Positions 1 through 13,501 of a stretch of 64,000 bases of DNA are shown one piece after another (position 1 is the first letter of the stretch; each line of letters starts with the position of its first letter). The notes beneath the pieces were generated by a model that worked only from the letters and a program-made list of their open reading frames with translations, did no database searches and was not told the DNA's origin. Position numbers and translations under genes: made by a program. This DNA is from CAVSJJ01 sp963771015 (lineage in GTDB: Bacteria > Actinomycetota > Actinomycetes > Actinomycetales > Dermatophilaceae): positions 1 through 64,000 of the forward strand of contig CAVYRN010000010.1 in NCBI GenBank assembly GCA_963771015.1, in the 5' to 3' direction.

Positions 1-4
1 CGGT

Positions 5-1668
5 TCAGATCCCCAGCCGTTTGGCGACTTCGGGGCCGCCCATCTCGCGGATCGCCTCCGGTGGCCCGACGACGATCAGCTTGTCGGTGGCGCGGGACAT
101 CCCCACGTAGAGCCGTTCCCGGCTCCGCTCCCGCACGGCCTTCTCGTTGACGCAGAGGACGACGACCCGCCGCTCGAGGCCCTTGCACCCCAGCACATGC
201 CCGTAGAAGACCGAGTCCCTGTCCCAGAAGCTCTCCCAGTACCCGCCCTGGCCGGCCGACTCCTGCAACGCCACCTGCTCGGGGTGCCGGGCGCCGGTGG
301 TGAGCAGGGCGATGTCCTGCGGTCGCCAACCGTCGTCGAGGAGCGGGTCCACCTGGTCGTCCGCGACCTCGAGCGCGTCCTCGGCGCTGGCCTCGACGAA
401 GGTGACGGCCGGCCCGTCACCGCCGTCGGTGTACATCCGCATCGGCGCCAGCGGGGCGAAGGTGTCGGCGATCTGCTTGGTGTTGCGCAGGTTGTGGTCC
501 AGGACCAGCGGCACCAACGGGACCGGCGGCCGGCCGAACCGGGCGAACACCCGCTGGTTCTCGTCGCTGTACGCGAACACCCCGCCGCTCTCCTCGTCCC
601 GCAGGCACCCATGATCGGGGTCCACCACAGGTCCGCGAAGTCCTGCGCCTCGTCGACGACGACCGCATCGAACTTCCTCCCCTCGGGCAGGTCCGCGACG
701 AGCTCGGCCATCCGCGCCGGCAGCCCCTCCTCCCAGAAGGCCGTGTCGTCCCGTCCGCCGAACTCGCTCACCCCGAGGTAGGCCGCCAGGTCCTCGAACG
801 TGCCGACGAACGCCGGCCGGTGCGGCCGTGGGACACCAGACAGGTACCGCTTGAACCAGCCCGCCAGGCCGTAGGAGTAGCACAGCAGCGCCACCCGCTG
901 GCGCGGCATACCGTGCCGGCCGCGGGTCAGCTCCTTGGCCTGGGTCAGCGCGAGCACGGTCTTGCCGCTGCCGGCGCCGCCGCGGATCTCGACCCGGTTC
1001 AGCAGCCGGGTCACCCCGAGGATGGTGGCCTGCTCCACGGTGAGCCGGTCGGCCCGGGACTCCCGCTCGTCGGCCTCGGCCAGCAGGGTCCGCTGCGGCA
1101 GGCTGCGCCCCTGGAGGACCTCGACGACCAGGTCGCAGTCAGCCTGCGTCGGGACGCGGTAGCCGGAGTCCTGCCGGGCGGCGATGTCGTAGAGCCGCCC
1201 GGCCAGGTCCTCCTGGTCGCCCCGGCCGTGGATCATCCACCGTGGGCAGTCCGGGGTAGCGAAGTCGTCGGAGATATCGGTGTACGGCGTGACGACCGCA
1301 TGGCCGAACCGCACCCTGGTGCGGCTCGAGTCCCGCCAGCGCGGATCGGACTCGACGAAGCCCCGCAGCGCGTACTTGGTGTCCCGCGCCTGGTCCACCG
1401 GGTGGATCCGGCGCACCTCGCCCTGAGCCCGCTGCATCCACCGGCCGTCCTCGACGAAGACGCTGCCGCCCTTGACCTCCACCACCACGACCCCGACGTC
1501 GGGCATGAGCACGATGAGGTCGGCCTCGTGGTCCTTGGACTCATCCGTCAGCCGGACGTTGGCCAGCACCGTCCAGTCATCGCCGCCCTTGGCGATCAGG
1601 CGCTGCCACACCTCCCGCTCGGACTCCGTCGTGAACTGCGGATCCTCCGGTATGCCGCGCGCCGCCAC
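5..1668 (-). pseudogene. NERD-domain UvrD-like DNA helicase, frameshifted
   Basis: An N-terminal nuclease-related (NERD) domain is followed by a superfamily-1 helicase core. From the GTG at 1668, residues about 10-130 look like NERD (ESEREVWQRL, then VVVVEVKGG). Walker A GGAGSGKT lies near residue 230 and Walker B VVVDEAQD near 339. The reading frame is then lost at about 605-618, just after WWTPIM. The missing part continues in another frame at 5-610, with DHNLRNTKQIADTF, a HVLGCKGLE motif, and the late helicase motif ERLYVGMSRATDK. One missing base (or two extra) between WWTPIM and CLRDEES would restore a protein of about 554 residues, so the gene is either a recent pseudogene or hit by a sequence error. 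Proteins of this type act in DNA repair or phage defence; the role here is unknown. An ATG at 1764 is possible, but the extra residues do not look conserved. Confidence 0.8.
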
Positions 1669-1930
1669 CGTGCCATCGTGGCACTCACGTCCGTCGCCTA
1701 CACCCGATCGCGCCCACCTTCCGCTCGACGCATGAGAGAAGCGGCACAAGACCAGCGATCTCACGCTCTGGTCACGTGGGGACCGTTAGCCTGCCCGTGC
1801 TGCGCTGCGCGTCGCCGACAAAGGGACATTCCGTCCATTGGAGCGGCGGGCCGCTCCCGAACACGGGGAAGCACGCCGACAGCTGACCGCCCACCGCATA
1901 CCCGGCACGTCGAGACACGAGGACTGATCC

Positions 1931-2362
1931 ATGGCGAACAACTCAGGCCGCTTCCACTTCGACGGCGGAGCCGGCACCTATCTCGGCACCGGGATCCTCG
2001 GCTTCCTCATCACCGTGCTCACGCTGGGCATCTGCTACCCGTTCGCCATGGTGTTGAGGGAGCGCTGGCGCGCCAAGCACTCCTACATTGACGGGCAGCC
2101 GCTGACCTTCACCGGGAGCGCGACGGGCCTGTTCGGCAACTGGATCAAGTGGCTACTCCTGTCGGTCATCACGCTCGGGATCTACCTCTTCTGGGTGGGG
2201 CCCAGGATCGTCCGATGGAAGTGGGAGCACACCGACTTCGACCCCACCCGGCCGCCCAACACCCTCCCGGGCGCCCCCGCGCCGCAGCAGATCACCGGCC
2301 CCACAGAGAGTTCCGTCCCCAGTCCGCTGTCGAACCACGGCGAGGTCAACCCGACCGTGTGA
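1931..2362 (+). CDS. DUF898 family small membrane protein
   Basis: A 143-residue protein with two hydrophobic spans, at about residues 14-38 (a glycine-rich turn then GILGFLITVLTLGICYPFAMVL) and 68-90 (NWIKWLLLSVITLGIYLFW). Each is followed by basic or aromatic residues (RERWRAKHSY, RIVRWKWEHT). This repeated 'TLGI(C/Y)YPF ... R.W...' pattern is that of DUF898/YjgN-like membrane proteins, whose function is not established. The C-terminal 35 residues are polar and proline-rich, probably cytoplasmic. The ATG at 1931 is preceded by GAGGACTGATCC, a weak ribosome site. It stands alone between the divergent helicase and the SWIM gene. Confidence 0.75.
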   Translation: MANNSGRFHFDGGAGTYLGTGILGFLITVLTLGICYPFAMVLRERWRAKHSYIDGQPLTFTGSATGLFGNWIKWLLLSVITLGIYLFWVGPRIVRWKWEHTDFDPTRPPNTLPGAPAPQQITGPTESSVPSPLSNHGEVNPTV

Positions 2363-2468
2363 CGGACGTCGCTCGGCCTTCGGTAGCGGTTTGACGATGG
2401 CGCCGATCTTGAGTCCGACCGCGGGGCCCCCTGGGTCGGCCCGACCGCGGGGCCACGACAATGTGCGC

Positions 2469-4184
2469 ATGGCGACGGTTCTCGACGGTGTCCTCAGCGC
2501 CCGGGCCCTGGCCGAGCTCGCCGGCGAGCCGGTCTTCTCCCGCGGCGCCGACTACGTCCCCAGGGTCCGCAGCCTGACCGTGTCCGCGGGCCAGGCGCGA
2601 GCCGGCGTGAGAGGGCAGGAGTCGTATGCCGTGGAGCTGCGGTGGGCGGCCGGGGTCATCGACGGCGACTGCACGTGTCCGCACTTCGCGGGCGGCCACG
2701 TCTGCAAGCATCTCGTCGCGGTGGGGCTCGCCGCGATCGACACCGCGGACGCACCCCGTGCCACAAAGCCACAGCCAGAGGCCCCGGCCCACGACTCCGC
2801 AGCAGAGAACGGCGACGACGCCTTCTCGCGCTACCTCGCGACCCTGAGCCCCGCCGAGCTGTGCGACCTCGTCGTGGAGCTGGCGGCCGAGAGCGAGAGT
2901 GCCACCCGACGGCTTCAGGTCCGCGCCACCGTCGCCGCCGGCGACACCGAATCGGTCGCCGCCGAGCTCGTCGCCGCGGTGCAGGCGGGGCTCGCATCCC
3001 GGGGCTTCGTCGACTACCGTCGCTCGTTCGACGTGGCGCGCGGGGCCCAGGACCTCCTCGACGAGCTCGAGAACCATCTCGACTCCGGTGCGGCCGACGC
3101 GGTCCGCCCCGCCCTGCAGAAGGCGGTCACCCGGCTGCGCAGCATCACCGAGCGGGCCGACGACTCCGGCGGAGCGATCGGGACCGCCTGCCAGCGTGCC
3201 GCGGACCTGTTCGCCCGGTCGTGCCGCGAGGGACACCCGGACCCGGCACCCCTGGGGCGCTGGCTCGTGAAGTTCCGGGTGAGCTCACCCGGCTGGCCCA
3301 ACACCGTCCTTGGCGACTTCGTCGACGCATTGGGCGACAAGGGCCTGGCGGCATACCGCAAGGGAGCCAAGGCCGCGGACGCCGCACATGCGGGCGAGGA
3401 CCACTGGCAGCGCTTCGAGATCGACCAGATGCTGCTCGAGCTCGCGGACCACGACGGCGACGTCGACCGAGCGGTCGAGCTGCTGCGGCGAGGAGAACAA
3501 CCCGAGTACGGCGCCATCGTCGAGCGACTGGAGCGCGCCGGCCGGCAGCGCGAGGCGATGGCCACCATCGACCGAGCCGTCGACGAGGGCCGGCTTTCGG
3601 TCGGGCGGTCCAACACCTACTGGCTCGGTGCCCGGGATGTCGCCGAGCGGTACCTCGCCGACGGTCGCCCCGAGGATGCCCTCGCCATGCTGCGCGACGC
3701 CTTCGCCAAGGAGCCCGGGGCTGCGGCATACCGGCTCCTGACGACGTATGCCGCGCGGCTGGGCCAGGAGGCGGACCAGCGTGCCTGGGCCCACGACCAC
3801 GCCCGCGCCGTCGCCCGCTCTGGGCGCGGCGGCGCGCTCCTGGTCGAACTGCACCTGGCCGATGACGATCTCGACGGCGCCTGGGCGGCCACCGACGAGT
3901 TCGGCCCCGGGCATCAGTGGCACGCTCTCGCGCAGGCCAGCGCTGCGGCATACCCACGACGGGCGGCCGACCTGTACCGACCCGATCTCGAACGGTTGCT
4001 GCACCGCTCGGACACCCGGAACTACCCCGAGGTCGCCCGCACCCTGACCACGATGCGTGATCTCTACGCCCAAGCCGGGCAGGTCGACGAGATCGACGCC
4101 GAGATCCGCCTGCTGAGGGAGACCTACCGGCGGCGGACCTCCCTCATGGCAGCCCTGGACAAGGCCGGACTGCCGACAGGCTGA
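2469..4184 (+). CDS. SWIM zinc-finger domain protein
   Basis: A protein of about 571 residues. The SWIM zinc-binding signature CxCx(n)CxH is clear near the N-terminus as CTCPHFAGGHVCKH (residues 68-81), preceded by the usual beta-rich segment (VRGQESYAVELRW). The rest is alanine-rich and alpha-helical with TPR-like helical pairs (for example EDALAMLRDAFAKEP and DRAVDEGRLSVGRSNTYWLG). SWIM domains bind DNA or protein partners; stand-alone proteins of this architecture are common in Actinobacteria and mostly uncharacterised. I chose the ATG at 2469 because the SWIM preamble starts about there; the upstream ATG at 2391 would add 26 residues of low-complexity, non-conserved sequence. No partner gene is adjacent. 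Confidence 0.75.
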   Translation: MATVLDGVLSARALAELAGEPVFSRGADYVPRVRSLTVSAGQARAGVRGQESYAVELRWAAGVIDGDCTCPHFAGGHVCKHLVAVGLAAIDTADAPRATKPQPEAPAHDSAAENGDDAFSRYLATLSPAELCDLVVELAAESESATRRLQVRATVAAGDTESVAAELVAAVQAGLASRGFVDYRRSFDVARGAQDLLDELENHLDSGAADAVRPALQKAVTRLRSITERADDSGGAIGTACQRAADLFARSCREGHPDPAPLGRWLVKFRVSSPGWPNTVLGDFVDALGDKGLAAYRKGAKAADAAHAGEDHWQRFEIDQMLLELADHDGDVDRAVELLRRGEQPEYGAIVERLERAGRQREAMATIDRAVDEGRLSVGRSNTYWLGARDVAERYLADGRPEDALAMLRDAFAKEPGAAAYRLLTTYAARLGQEADQRAWAHDHARAVARSGRGGALLVELHLADDDLDGAWAATDEFGPGHQWHALAQASAAAYPRRAADLYRPDLERLLHRSDTRNYPEVARTLTTMRDLYAQAGQVDEIDAEIRLLRETYRRRTSLMAALDKAGLPTG

Positions 4185-4371
4185 CCGGCTCGCCGGGGAC
4201 CGCACCAAGGACCACCGCGTGCGGACTTGCGTCGAGATCGCCCGGCGGTGTGACCGGCGAGGCGGTTCGACATCAACGACATCGCGGCCGGCCCCCGATG
4301 CGGGCAACACCTCGGTCACAACATCGTCCGACAAGCCTGCATTCGCCGTATTACTAGATGACCTTCATGTA

Positions 4372-4410
4372 TTGCGGCAAACCTAGGGATACTTATAGGA
4401 TTACCGCATG
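4372..4410 (+). promoter_or_regulatory. Putative promoter for a leaderless transcript of the HTH gene
   Basis: An AT-rich island in an otherwise GC-rich region. TTGCGG at 4372-4377 and TATAGG at 4394-4399 are separated by 16 bp. The -10 element ends only 8 nt before the ATG at 4408, so transcription would start at or next to the start codon. No Shine-Dalgarno sequence is present, which fits a leaderless mRNA, common in Actinobacteria. Confidence 0.45.
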
Positions 4411-5286
4411 GCCAGGGTGAGCGTCGCCCAGGCGGCCAGTCGCCTCGGCGTGAACGTGCAGCGAGTACATCAGCGCATCGCTGACGGGTCCCTGCCCGCC
4501 GAACGGATCGGCCACCAATGGGTCGTCGACGACGCCGACCTTGCCCGCCTCGACCGCCGTCCGGCGGGTCGCCCGCTGTCCCCCAAGTCCGCGTGGACGC
4601 TGGCCGTCGTGGCCGCCCTAGACGTCACCGACGTCCGTGCCCCGCGACCCGGGGCGCCAGCCACCCGGGAAGACCCGTGGGCCACGGTTCCGCCGAACAT
4701 CTCCCCGGCAGAGCGATCCCGGGCCCGCGCCCGGCTCCGAGAGCTCCTCCGCGAAGCCCTCCAACCGCCCGGCCCTCGTGCGGATGAGTCCGATGCGGCC
4801 AAGCTGGCAGCCAACCTCCGCTCCCTGCTGCGCAACAGGGCAGCGCGCCGTCTGTTCCGCGCCTCGCCACGCGACCTCGCCGCCCTGCGCTCCGACGACC
4901 GCATCAACCTGTCCGGGGTCAGCCTGGCCGGTTCAGGCATCGCCTCCAGCGACATGGTCGAGGGCTATGTTGCCGCCGACCGTCTCGACGATCTTGTCGA
5001 CGACTACCTCCTCTCCGACGCCGGTCACATGGACGCCAATGTCGTCCTACACGTCGTCGACCCGGCCGGCGGCCCCGGCTGGGGGGCCCCGCTGGACAGC
5101 TGGCTTCTCCTGGCTGCCGATCTCGCCGAGTACCACCGGCCGCGTGAGTCCGCTCGCGCCGCGCAGATCGTCCAGAAGGTCGCAGAGCATCACCCGGCTC
5201 TGACGGCACAAGGACCCCGACGAACTGAGCGACATGCTGATCGCGTGTCGCGCCGACCCGATCGCGATGGAGCCCCGGCACGCTGA
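4408..5286 (+). CDS. HTH (excisionase/MerR-like) protein resembling AbiEi-type antitoxins
   Basis: A protein of 292 residues. The first 50 residues are a small winged helix-turn-helix (SVAQAASRLGVNVQRVHQRI...AERIGHQWVVDDADLARL), as in excisionase-like DNA binders. The central and C-terminal part (RRLFRASPRDLAAL; VEGYVAADRLDDLVDDYLL; NVVLHVVD) recalls the C-terminal half of AbiEi-type antitoxins, but no nucleotidyltransferase toxin lies next to it, so it is an orphan. The open frame ends at 5286 with an arginine-rich tail that looks wrong. From about 5213 another frame reads DPDELSDMLIACRADPIAME and on to a TAG at 5327, which looks more like protein. A one-base shift near 5205-5215 is therefore possible. 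Confidence 0.5.
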   Translation: MARVSVAQAASRLGVNVQRVHQRIADGSLPAERIGHQWVVDDADLARLDRRPAGRPLSPKSAWTLAVVAALDVTDVRAPRPGAPATREDPWATVPPNISPAERSRARARLRELLREALQPPGPRADESDAAKLAANLRSLLRNRAARRLFRASPRDLAALRSDDRINLSGVSLAGSGIASSDMVEGYVAADRLDDLVDDYLLSDAGHMDANVVLHVVDPAGGPGWGAPLDSWLLLAADLAEYHRPRESARAAQIVQKVAEHHPALTAQGPRRTERHADRVSRRPDRDGAPAR

Positions 5287-5444
5287 CGACAACCTCCGCC
5301 GACTGCAACGGGCCGCCGGGCTCGCCTAGCGCGGGTTGGACGCGGGCGACTCGCCGGGAGGCGAGCGACCCCGCACCGGCCCCCCACGATGGCCGTTGGC
5401 CGCGCGACCGAGCATCATGGTCACGACGACGACAGGAGCTGAGG

Positions 5445-9294
<3,850 letters not shown>

Positions 9295-9295
9295 C

Positions 9296-10117
9296 ATGCA
9301 CTGGCTGGCGGCTGTCGACCGGCTCAGGCGGGACCGCGAGCCCGGGGTCCTGGTCACGCTCGTGTCGGTGCGCGGGCACGCGCCCCGGGACGCCGGCGCC
9401 AAGATGGTCGTCGCAGCCCACGGCACGTGGGGCAGCATCGGCGGCGGCAACCTCGAGGCGACCGCCGCCGACCGGGCCCGGTCGATGCTCGCGCAGGCCC
9501 GCGGCATACCCGAGCAGCTCACGCTCTCCCTCAACGACCAGGCGCCGGTCGAGCACGGCCGGCAGTGCTGTGGTGGTGAGGTCGGCATCCTGTTGGAGCC
9601 GCTCGCCGTGGTCCCCTCGGTCGCGATCTTCGGCATGGGTCACGTCGGGCACGAGCTGGCCCGCATCCTCAGCCGTCACGACCTCGAGCTCCATCTCGTG
9701 GACTCGCGCGCCGAGCGGGTGTCGGCTGCGGCACTGCACGTGCTGGACGACGCGGCGGCCCGGGTGCACGTGCACCATGCGCCGGTGCCCGAGCTCGTCC
9801 TCGGGCAGGTCCCCCACGGCACCCACGTCCTCGTGATGACCCACGACCACGCGGCGGACGCCGCCCTGTGCGACAGCGCGCTGCGCCACCCGCACCTCGG
9901 CTCGATCGGGCTCATCGGCTCCTCGGCCAAGTGGCGCAGGTTCGAGCAACGCCTTGCGGCGGAGGGCCACTCGCCCGCGGACCTGGCTCGGATCCACACC
10001 CCCATCGGACTCGCGGACATCGCGGGTAAGGAGCCGGCCGTCATCGCGGTCAGTGTCGCCGCGGACCTGGTCAGGGTCTTCGAGTCCGAGCGGTCGGCCC
10101 AGGCGGCCGGACGGTGA
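9296..10117 (+). CDS. xdhC: XdhC, molybdenum cofactor insertion/sulfuration factor for xanthine dehydrogenase
   Basis: A 273-residue XdhC/CoxI-family protein. The N-terminal XdhC domain reads LVTLVSVRGHAPRDAGAKM and contains GSIGGGNLEA and the conserved HGRQCCGGEVGILLEPL. A Rossmann domain follows (VAIFGMGHVGHELARIL) with the C-terminal family motif GLIGSSAKWRRF. XdhC binds the molybdenum cofactor, helps its sulfuration and delivers it to the XdhB subunit. It could also serve the second molybdenum enzyme of the island, XdhD, since no other maturation gene (for example an MocA homologue) is visible. It starts 1 base after the xdhB stop, and its TGA overlaps the GTG start of guaD. Confidence 0.92.
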   Translation: MHWLAAVDRLRRDREPGVLVTLVSVRGHAPRDAGAKMVVAAHGTWGSIGGGNLEATAADRARSMLAQARGIPEQLTLSLNDQAPVEHGRQCCGGEVGILLEPLAVVPSVAIFGMGHVGHELARILSRHDLELHLVDSRAERVSAAALHVLDDAAARVHVHHAPVPELVLGQVPHGTHVLVMTHDHAADAALCDSALRHPHLGSIGLIGSSAKWRRFEQRLAAEGHSPADLARIHTPIGLADIAGKEPAVIAVSVAADLVRVFESERSAQAAGR

Positions 10118-11428
10118 CGCTCTACCGCGCCACCGTGTTCGACACCCCGCACGACCCCTTCCGCGGAGGCAGGCTGCGTGCCGAGCAGGACGCCGGCGTC
10201 GTCGTCGACCTCACCGGCACGATCACCGCCCGGGGACCCTTCTCGGTGGTGCGCGCCGACCACCCGGACGAGGAGGTCATCGCCCTCGCCGACGGCATGC
10301 TGCTGCCCGGCATGGTCGACACCCACGTGCACTTCCCACAGGTGCGGGTGATCGGCGGGCTGGGTCTGCCGCTGCTCGACTGGCTCGACCAGCGCGCCCT
10401 GCCCGAGGAGGCCCGGCTCGCCGACGTCGACTACGCACGCGGGGTGGCCCGCGACTTCGTCACCGGACTGGTGTCCGCCGGCACCACCACCGCACTCGTC
10501 TTCGGCTCCCACTTCGCCCCCGCCGTCGACGTCATGTTCGAGGCGGCGCACGCCGCCGGTCTGCGGGTCACGATCGGGTCTGGTGGTCTCCGACCGCAAC
10601 CTGCCGCCGGCGCTGCTCACCACACCCGAGCGGGCGCACGACGAGGCGGCCGTGCTCGCGCAGCGCTGGCACGGCACCGGAAGCATGCGGTATGCCGTGA
10701 CACCCCGCTTCTCCTTCTCGGCCAGCGACGCGATGCTCGAGTCGTGTGCCGCGACCTTCGCCGAGGTGTCGGGCTCGTGGTTCACCTCCCACGTCAACGA
10801 GAACCTCGCCGAGATCGCCGAGGTGGCGCGGCTCTTCGACGGCTCGCCGTACGTCCACACCTACGCCGACCACGGCCTCATCGAGCGCAACAGCGTGCTG
10901 GCCCACAACGTCCACCCATCCGACCAGGAGCTCGCCCTGCTCGCCGACCGGGGAGCCTCGGTGGCGCACTGCCCCACGAGCAACGCCGCCCTCGGCAGCG
11001 GGCTGTTCCCGCTCCGTCGGCACGTCGAGCACGGGGTGCGCGTCGCCCTGGGTTCGGACGTCGGCGCGGGCACCGGGTTCTCCCTGCTCAAGGAGGGCCT
11101 GCAGGCCTACTTCGCGCAGCAGCTGCTCGGGGACCAGGGGCTACCGCTCGGCTCCGCGCACCTGCTGTGGCTCGCGACGGCTGCGGGGGCCGACGCCCTC
11201 GGCCTGGCGGCCGAGGTCGGCGACCTCGGCGTCGGCAAGCAGTTCGACGCGATCTGGGTGCTGCCCGAGAGCGGCAACCCGCTTGCCGTCGGGCTGGCCA
11301 ACGCCCACTCCGCCGAGGACGCGCTGGCGAAGGTGTTCACGCTGGGCAGCAGCTCCGACGTCGGGGGGGTGTGGGTCGGCGGCGACCAGATCGCCGCAGG
11401 TCGCTGGCGCCGACCACCGGTCTCCTGA
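10114..11428 (+). pseudogene. guaD: Guanine deaminase, frameshifted
   Basis: An amidohydrolase converting guanine to xanthine and ammonia, feeding the adjacent xanthine dehydrogenase. The first frame (GTG at 10114) carries the metal site PGMVDTHVHFPQ and ends in nonsense after LRVTI. The remainder is read from about 10574 in another frame: SGLVVSDRNLPPALLT, SHVNENLAEIAEV, YADHGLIERNSVLAHNVHP, VAHCPTSNAALGSGLFP and VALGSDVGAGTGFSL, the last two holding the final metal ligands. Removing one base (or adding two) near 10573-10576 gives about 438 residues, the usual GuaD length. Either a pseudogene or a sequence error. The start overlaps the xdhC stop (GTGA), making it the last gene of the xdhABC-guaD operon. 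Confidence 0.85.
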
Positions 11429-11472
11429 GTCTCCTGACCGTCCGAGCGGGCCGCTGCCTGGGATGCGAGCGC

Positions 11473-11512
11473 ACCAGGGTGCCGCGTCACACGCGTGACA
11501 CGGCACCCTGGT
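11473..11512. terminator. Bidirectional terminator hairpin between guaD and the purine permease
   Basis: A long interrupted dyad: ACCAGGGTGCCG (11473-11484) pairs with CGGCACCCTGGT (11501-11512), and an inner GTCAC/GTGAC pair extends the stem across one mismatch on each side. It sits between the convergent guaD and permease genes, so it can stop transcripts from both sides. No strong U-tract is present, as is common in high-GC Actinobacteria. Confidence 0.75.
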
Positions 11513-11543
11513 CGACAACACACTGACCCGGTGGAGGGGTCGT

Positions 11544-12965
11544 TCAGTCGCTCAGGAGCTCCTCGAGGTCCCTCTCGTCCACGTCCATGACCGGCGCGTT
11601 GGCCAGCCCGCCGCCGCTGCCGGACCCGCCGAGCATGTTGAAGAAGACGTTGAGCAGGATGGCCACGATCGCCGCGGCGCTGATGCCGGAGCCGGCGATG
11701 ACCTGGAACCACGAGGGGAAGTTGCCCCAGAACCCGCCGACGAGGCTCGGCAGCAGGCCGAAGCCGAGCGCCGCCGCCACGATGAGCAGGTTGTTGGTCC
11801 CCACGAAGTTCACCTTGGTGAGGGTGCGGATGCCACTCGCGGCGACCATCCCGAACAACGCGATCCCGGCGCCGCCCAGGACGGGCAGCGGGATGACGCC
11901 GATGATGGCGGCGATCCACGGCGACAGGCCGGCGAGGGCCAGGAGGCCACCACCGACGGCGACCGCGAACCGGCTCTTGATCCCCGTGAGGGCCACGAGC
12001 CCGACGTTCTGCGCGAAGGCGGTCGCCGGGAAGGTGTTGAACACCGGAGCGACGGCCGAGCTCAGCATGTCGGCCCGCAGTCCGTCGGCCACCCGCCTCG
12101 GCGGGACCTCCGTGCCCACGACCTCGCCGACCGCAATGATGTCGGCCGTCGTCTCGGCCATGATCACGAGCATCACGATGAGCATGCTGGCGATCGCGCC
12201 GATGGTGAACAGCGGGCCACCGAAGGCGAACGGCGTCGGAATGGCCATGTCGGAGGCACCGGAGAGGCTGAACGACGCCTGGCCGGTGAACAGGGCGACG
12301 ATCGTCCCGATCACGAGGGACAGCAGGATCGCGAGCCGAGCGAACATCTTGACCTTGCTGAGGACGAGGACGACGACGAGGGTGAACATCCCCAGGGCCA
12401 TGTCCTTGACATTCGCGAAGGTGGGGTTCGGGTCGCTGCCGAAGGTCGGCTGACCGGTGATCCACTTTCCGGCGACCGGCATGAGGGACAGACCGATGAC
12501 GGTAATGATTGAACCGGTGACGACCGGCGGGAAGAACCGGACGACCTGCGCGAAGAACGGGACGATGACCAACGCGACGATGCCTGCGACGATTGTCGCG
12601 CCGAATGCCGTCCGCAGGCCGTCCGTCCCCTTGCCGCCGACGATGGTGAGCAGGGTCGAGACGGACGCGAACGAGATGCCCTGCACGAGCGGAAGCTGAG
12701 AGCCGAAGTACGGGACGCCCAGCGTCTGCAGCATCGTCGCCAGGCCGCTGATGAAGAGGCTGCATGAGATCAGCAGAGCCTGGTCGGACCCCTTCAGTCC
12801 GGCTGCCCCGCCGATGATGATCGGTACCGCGATGACCCCACCGAACATCGCCAGGATGTGTTGAACGCCGTAACCGAGCGTCGCGGCGAAGGTCAGGCGC
12901 TCGTCCTCCGGACGCCCAGCGGCCGCGCGGCGGGCGTTGGCCCCCACTTCGGGCTGACTCGACAT
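11544..12965 (-). CDS. NCS2-family purine (xanthine/urate/uracil) permease
   Basis: A 473-residue integral membrane transporter of the nucleobase-ascorbate (NCS2) family, taking up a nucleobase with protons. About 14 hydrophobic segments are visible. The family signature is present as QNVGLVALTGIKSR, and the substrate-site glutamate region as MAETTADIIAVGEVVG. GYGVQHILAMFGGVIAVPII marks the first transmembrane span. I start it at the ATG at 12965 because an excellent ribosome site, AAGGAG, precedes it; the upstream start at 13073 adds 36 arginine-rich residues with no counterpart in the family. It lies between guaD and ygfK, so xanthine, urate or guanine is the likely substrate. The C-terminal tail (DVDERDLEELLSD) is acidic. 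Confidence 0.9.
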   Translation of the reverse strand: MSSQPEVGANARRAAAGRPEDERLTFAATLGYGVQHILAMFGGVIAVPIIIGGAAGLKGSDQALLISCSLFISGLATMLQTLGVPYFGSQLPLVQGISFASVSTLLTIVGGKGTDGLRTAFGATIVAGIVALVIVPFFAQVVRFFPPVVTGSIITVIGLSLMPVAGKWITGQPTFGSDPNPTFANVKDMALGMFTLVVVLVLSKVKMFARLAILLSLVIGTIVALFTGQASFSLSGASDMAIPTPFAFGGPLFTIGAIASMLIVMLVIMAETTADIIAVGEVVGTEVPPRRVADGLRADMLSSAVAPVFNTFPATAFAQNVGLVALTGIKSRFAVAVGGGLLALAGLSPWIAAIIGVIPLPVLGGAGIALFGMVAASGIRTLTKVNFVGTNNLLIVAAALGFGLLPSLVGGFWGNFPSWFQVIAGSGISAAAIVAILLNVFFNMLGGSGSGGGLANAPVMDVDERDLEELLSD

Positions 12966-13501
12966 GTGTGCTCCTTTTCCTGAAACCCGCGGATCCGGGC
13001 TCGGCCTCAATGGCAGTCGGACTCTCCTCCGGGCACCCTTCACTGTCAATGATGCCGACATTCGGTGAGGCACGCCTTTGTGGCCGCCGAAACCGGGTGA
13101 CGGCCCTCATGTTCGCCGGGACATCCGGCCGGTCCACGGACGCGGTCCAGCGAACCGATCGTGCTTATTCTCAGGCGTATTCGCCACGCGGGCATGATCG
13201 GGGATCGACAGCCGTCGGACCGCCACGGGCACAAGGCATGGATATAGTGGGAGTGGTCCAGGCCACATTATGCTTTCCCAGCATGACGGCCGTGCAGAAT
13301 CGGCATACCGCGCGCCTGCTCAAGGGCCGCTGGTGGAGCGAGCGCAGGTATGCAATTCTATTAGCGGGTGTATCACTGAGGACGTGCGGGTGAGGTCGAT
13401 GCCGGCCCGCGACCCGCCCTCCGGGTCGACCCGGAGCACCCGCACGAGGTCGAAGACGTCCTGGGCCTGACCGCGTGGCCTACGAGTGGAAGGGAGCCCT
13501 C
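12966..13501. other. Divergent intergenic region between the permease and ygfK
   Basis: 536 bases without a convincing gene. It must contain the promoters of the permease (leftward) and the ygfK operon (rightward). AT-rich patches lie at about 13160-13185, containing the small dyad GGCG-TATT-CGCC at 13174-13185, at about 13240-13275, and at about 13350-13370 (CAATTCTATTAG). A GGCATAC motif occurs at 13303. A short stretch at 13385-13490 reads like protein in one frame (EVDAGPRPALRVDPEHP) but has a stop directly upstream and no start; it may be a gene remnant. A purine-rich ribosome site (GGAAGGGAG) precedes ygfK. Confidence 0.4.
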
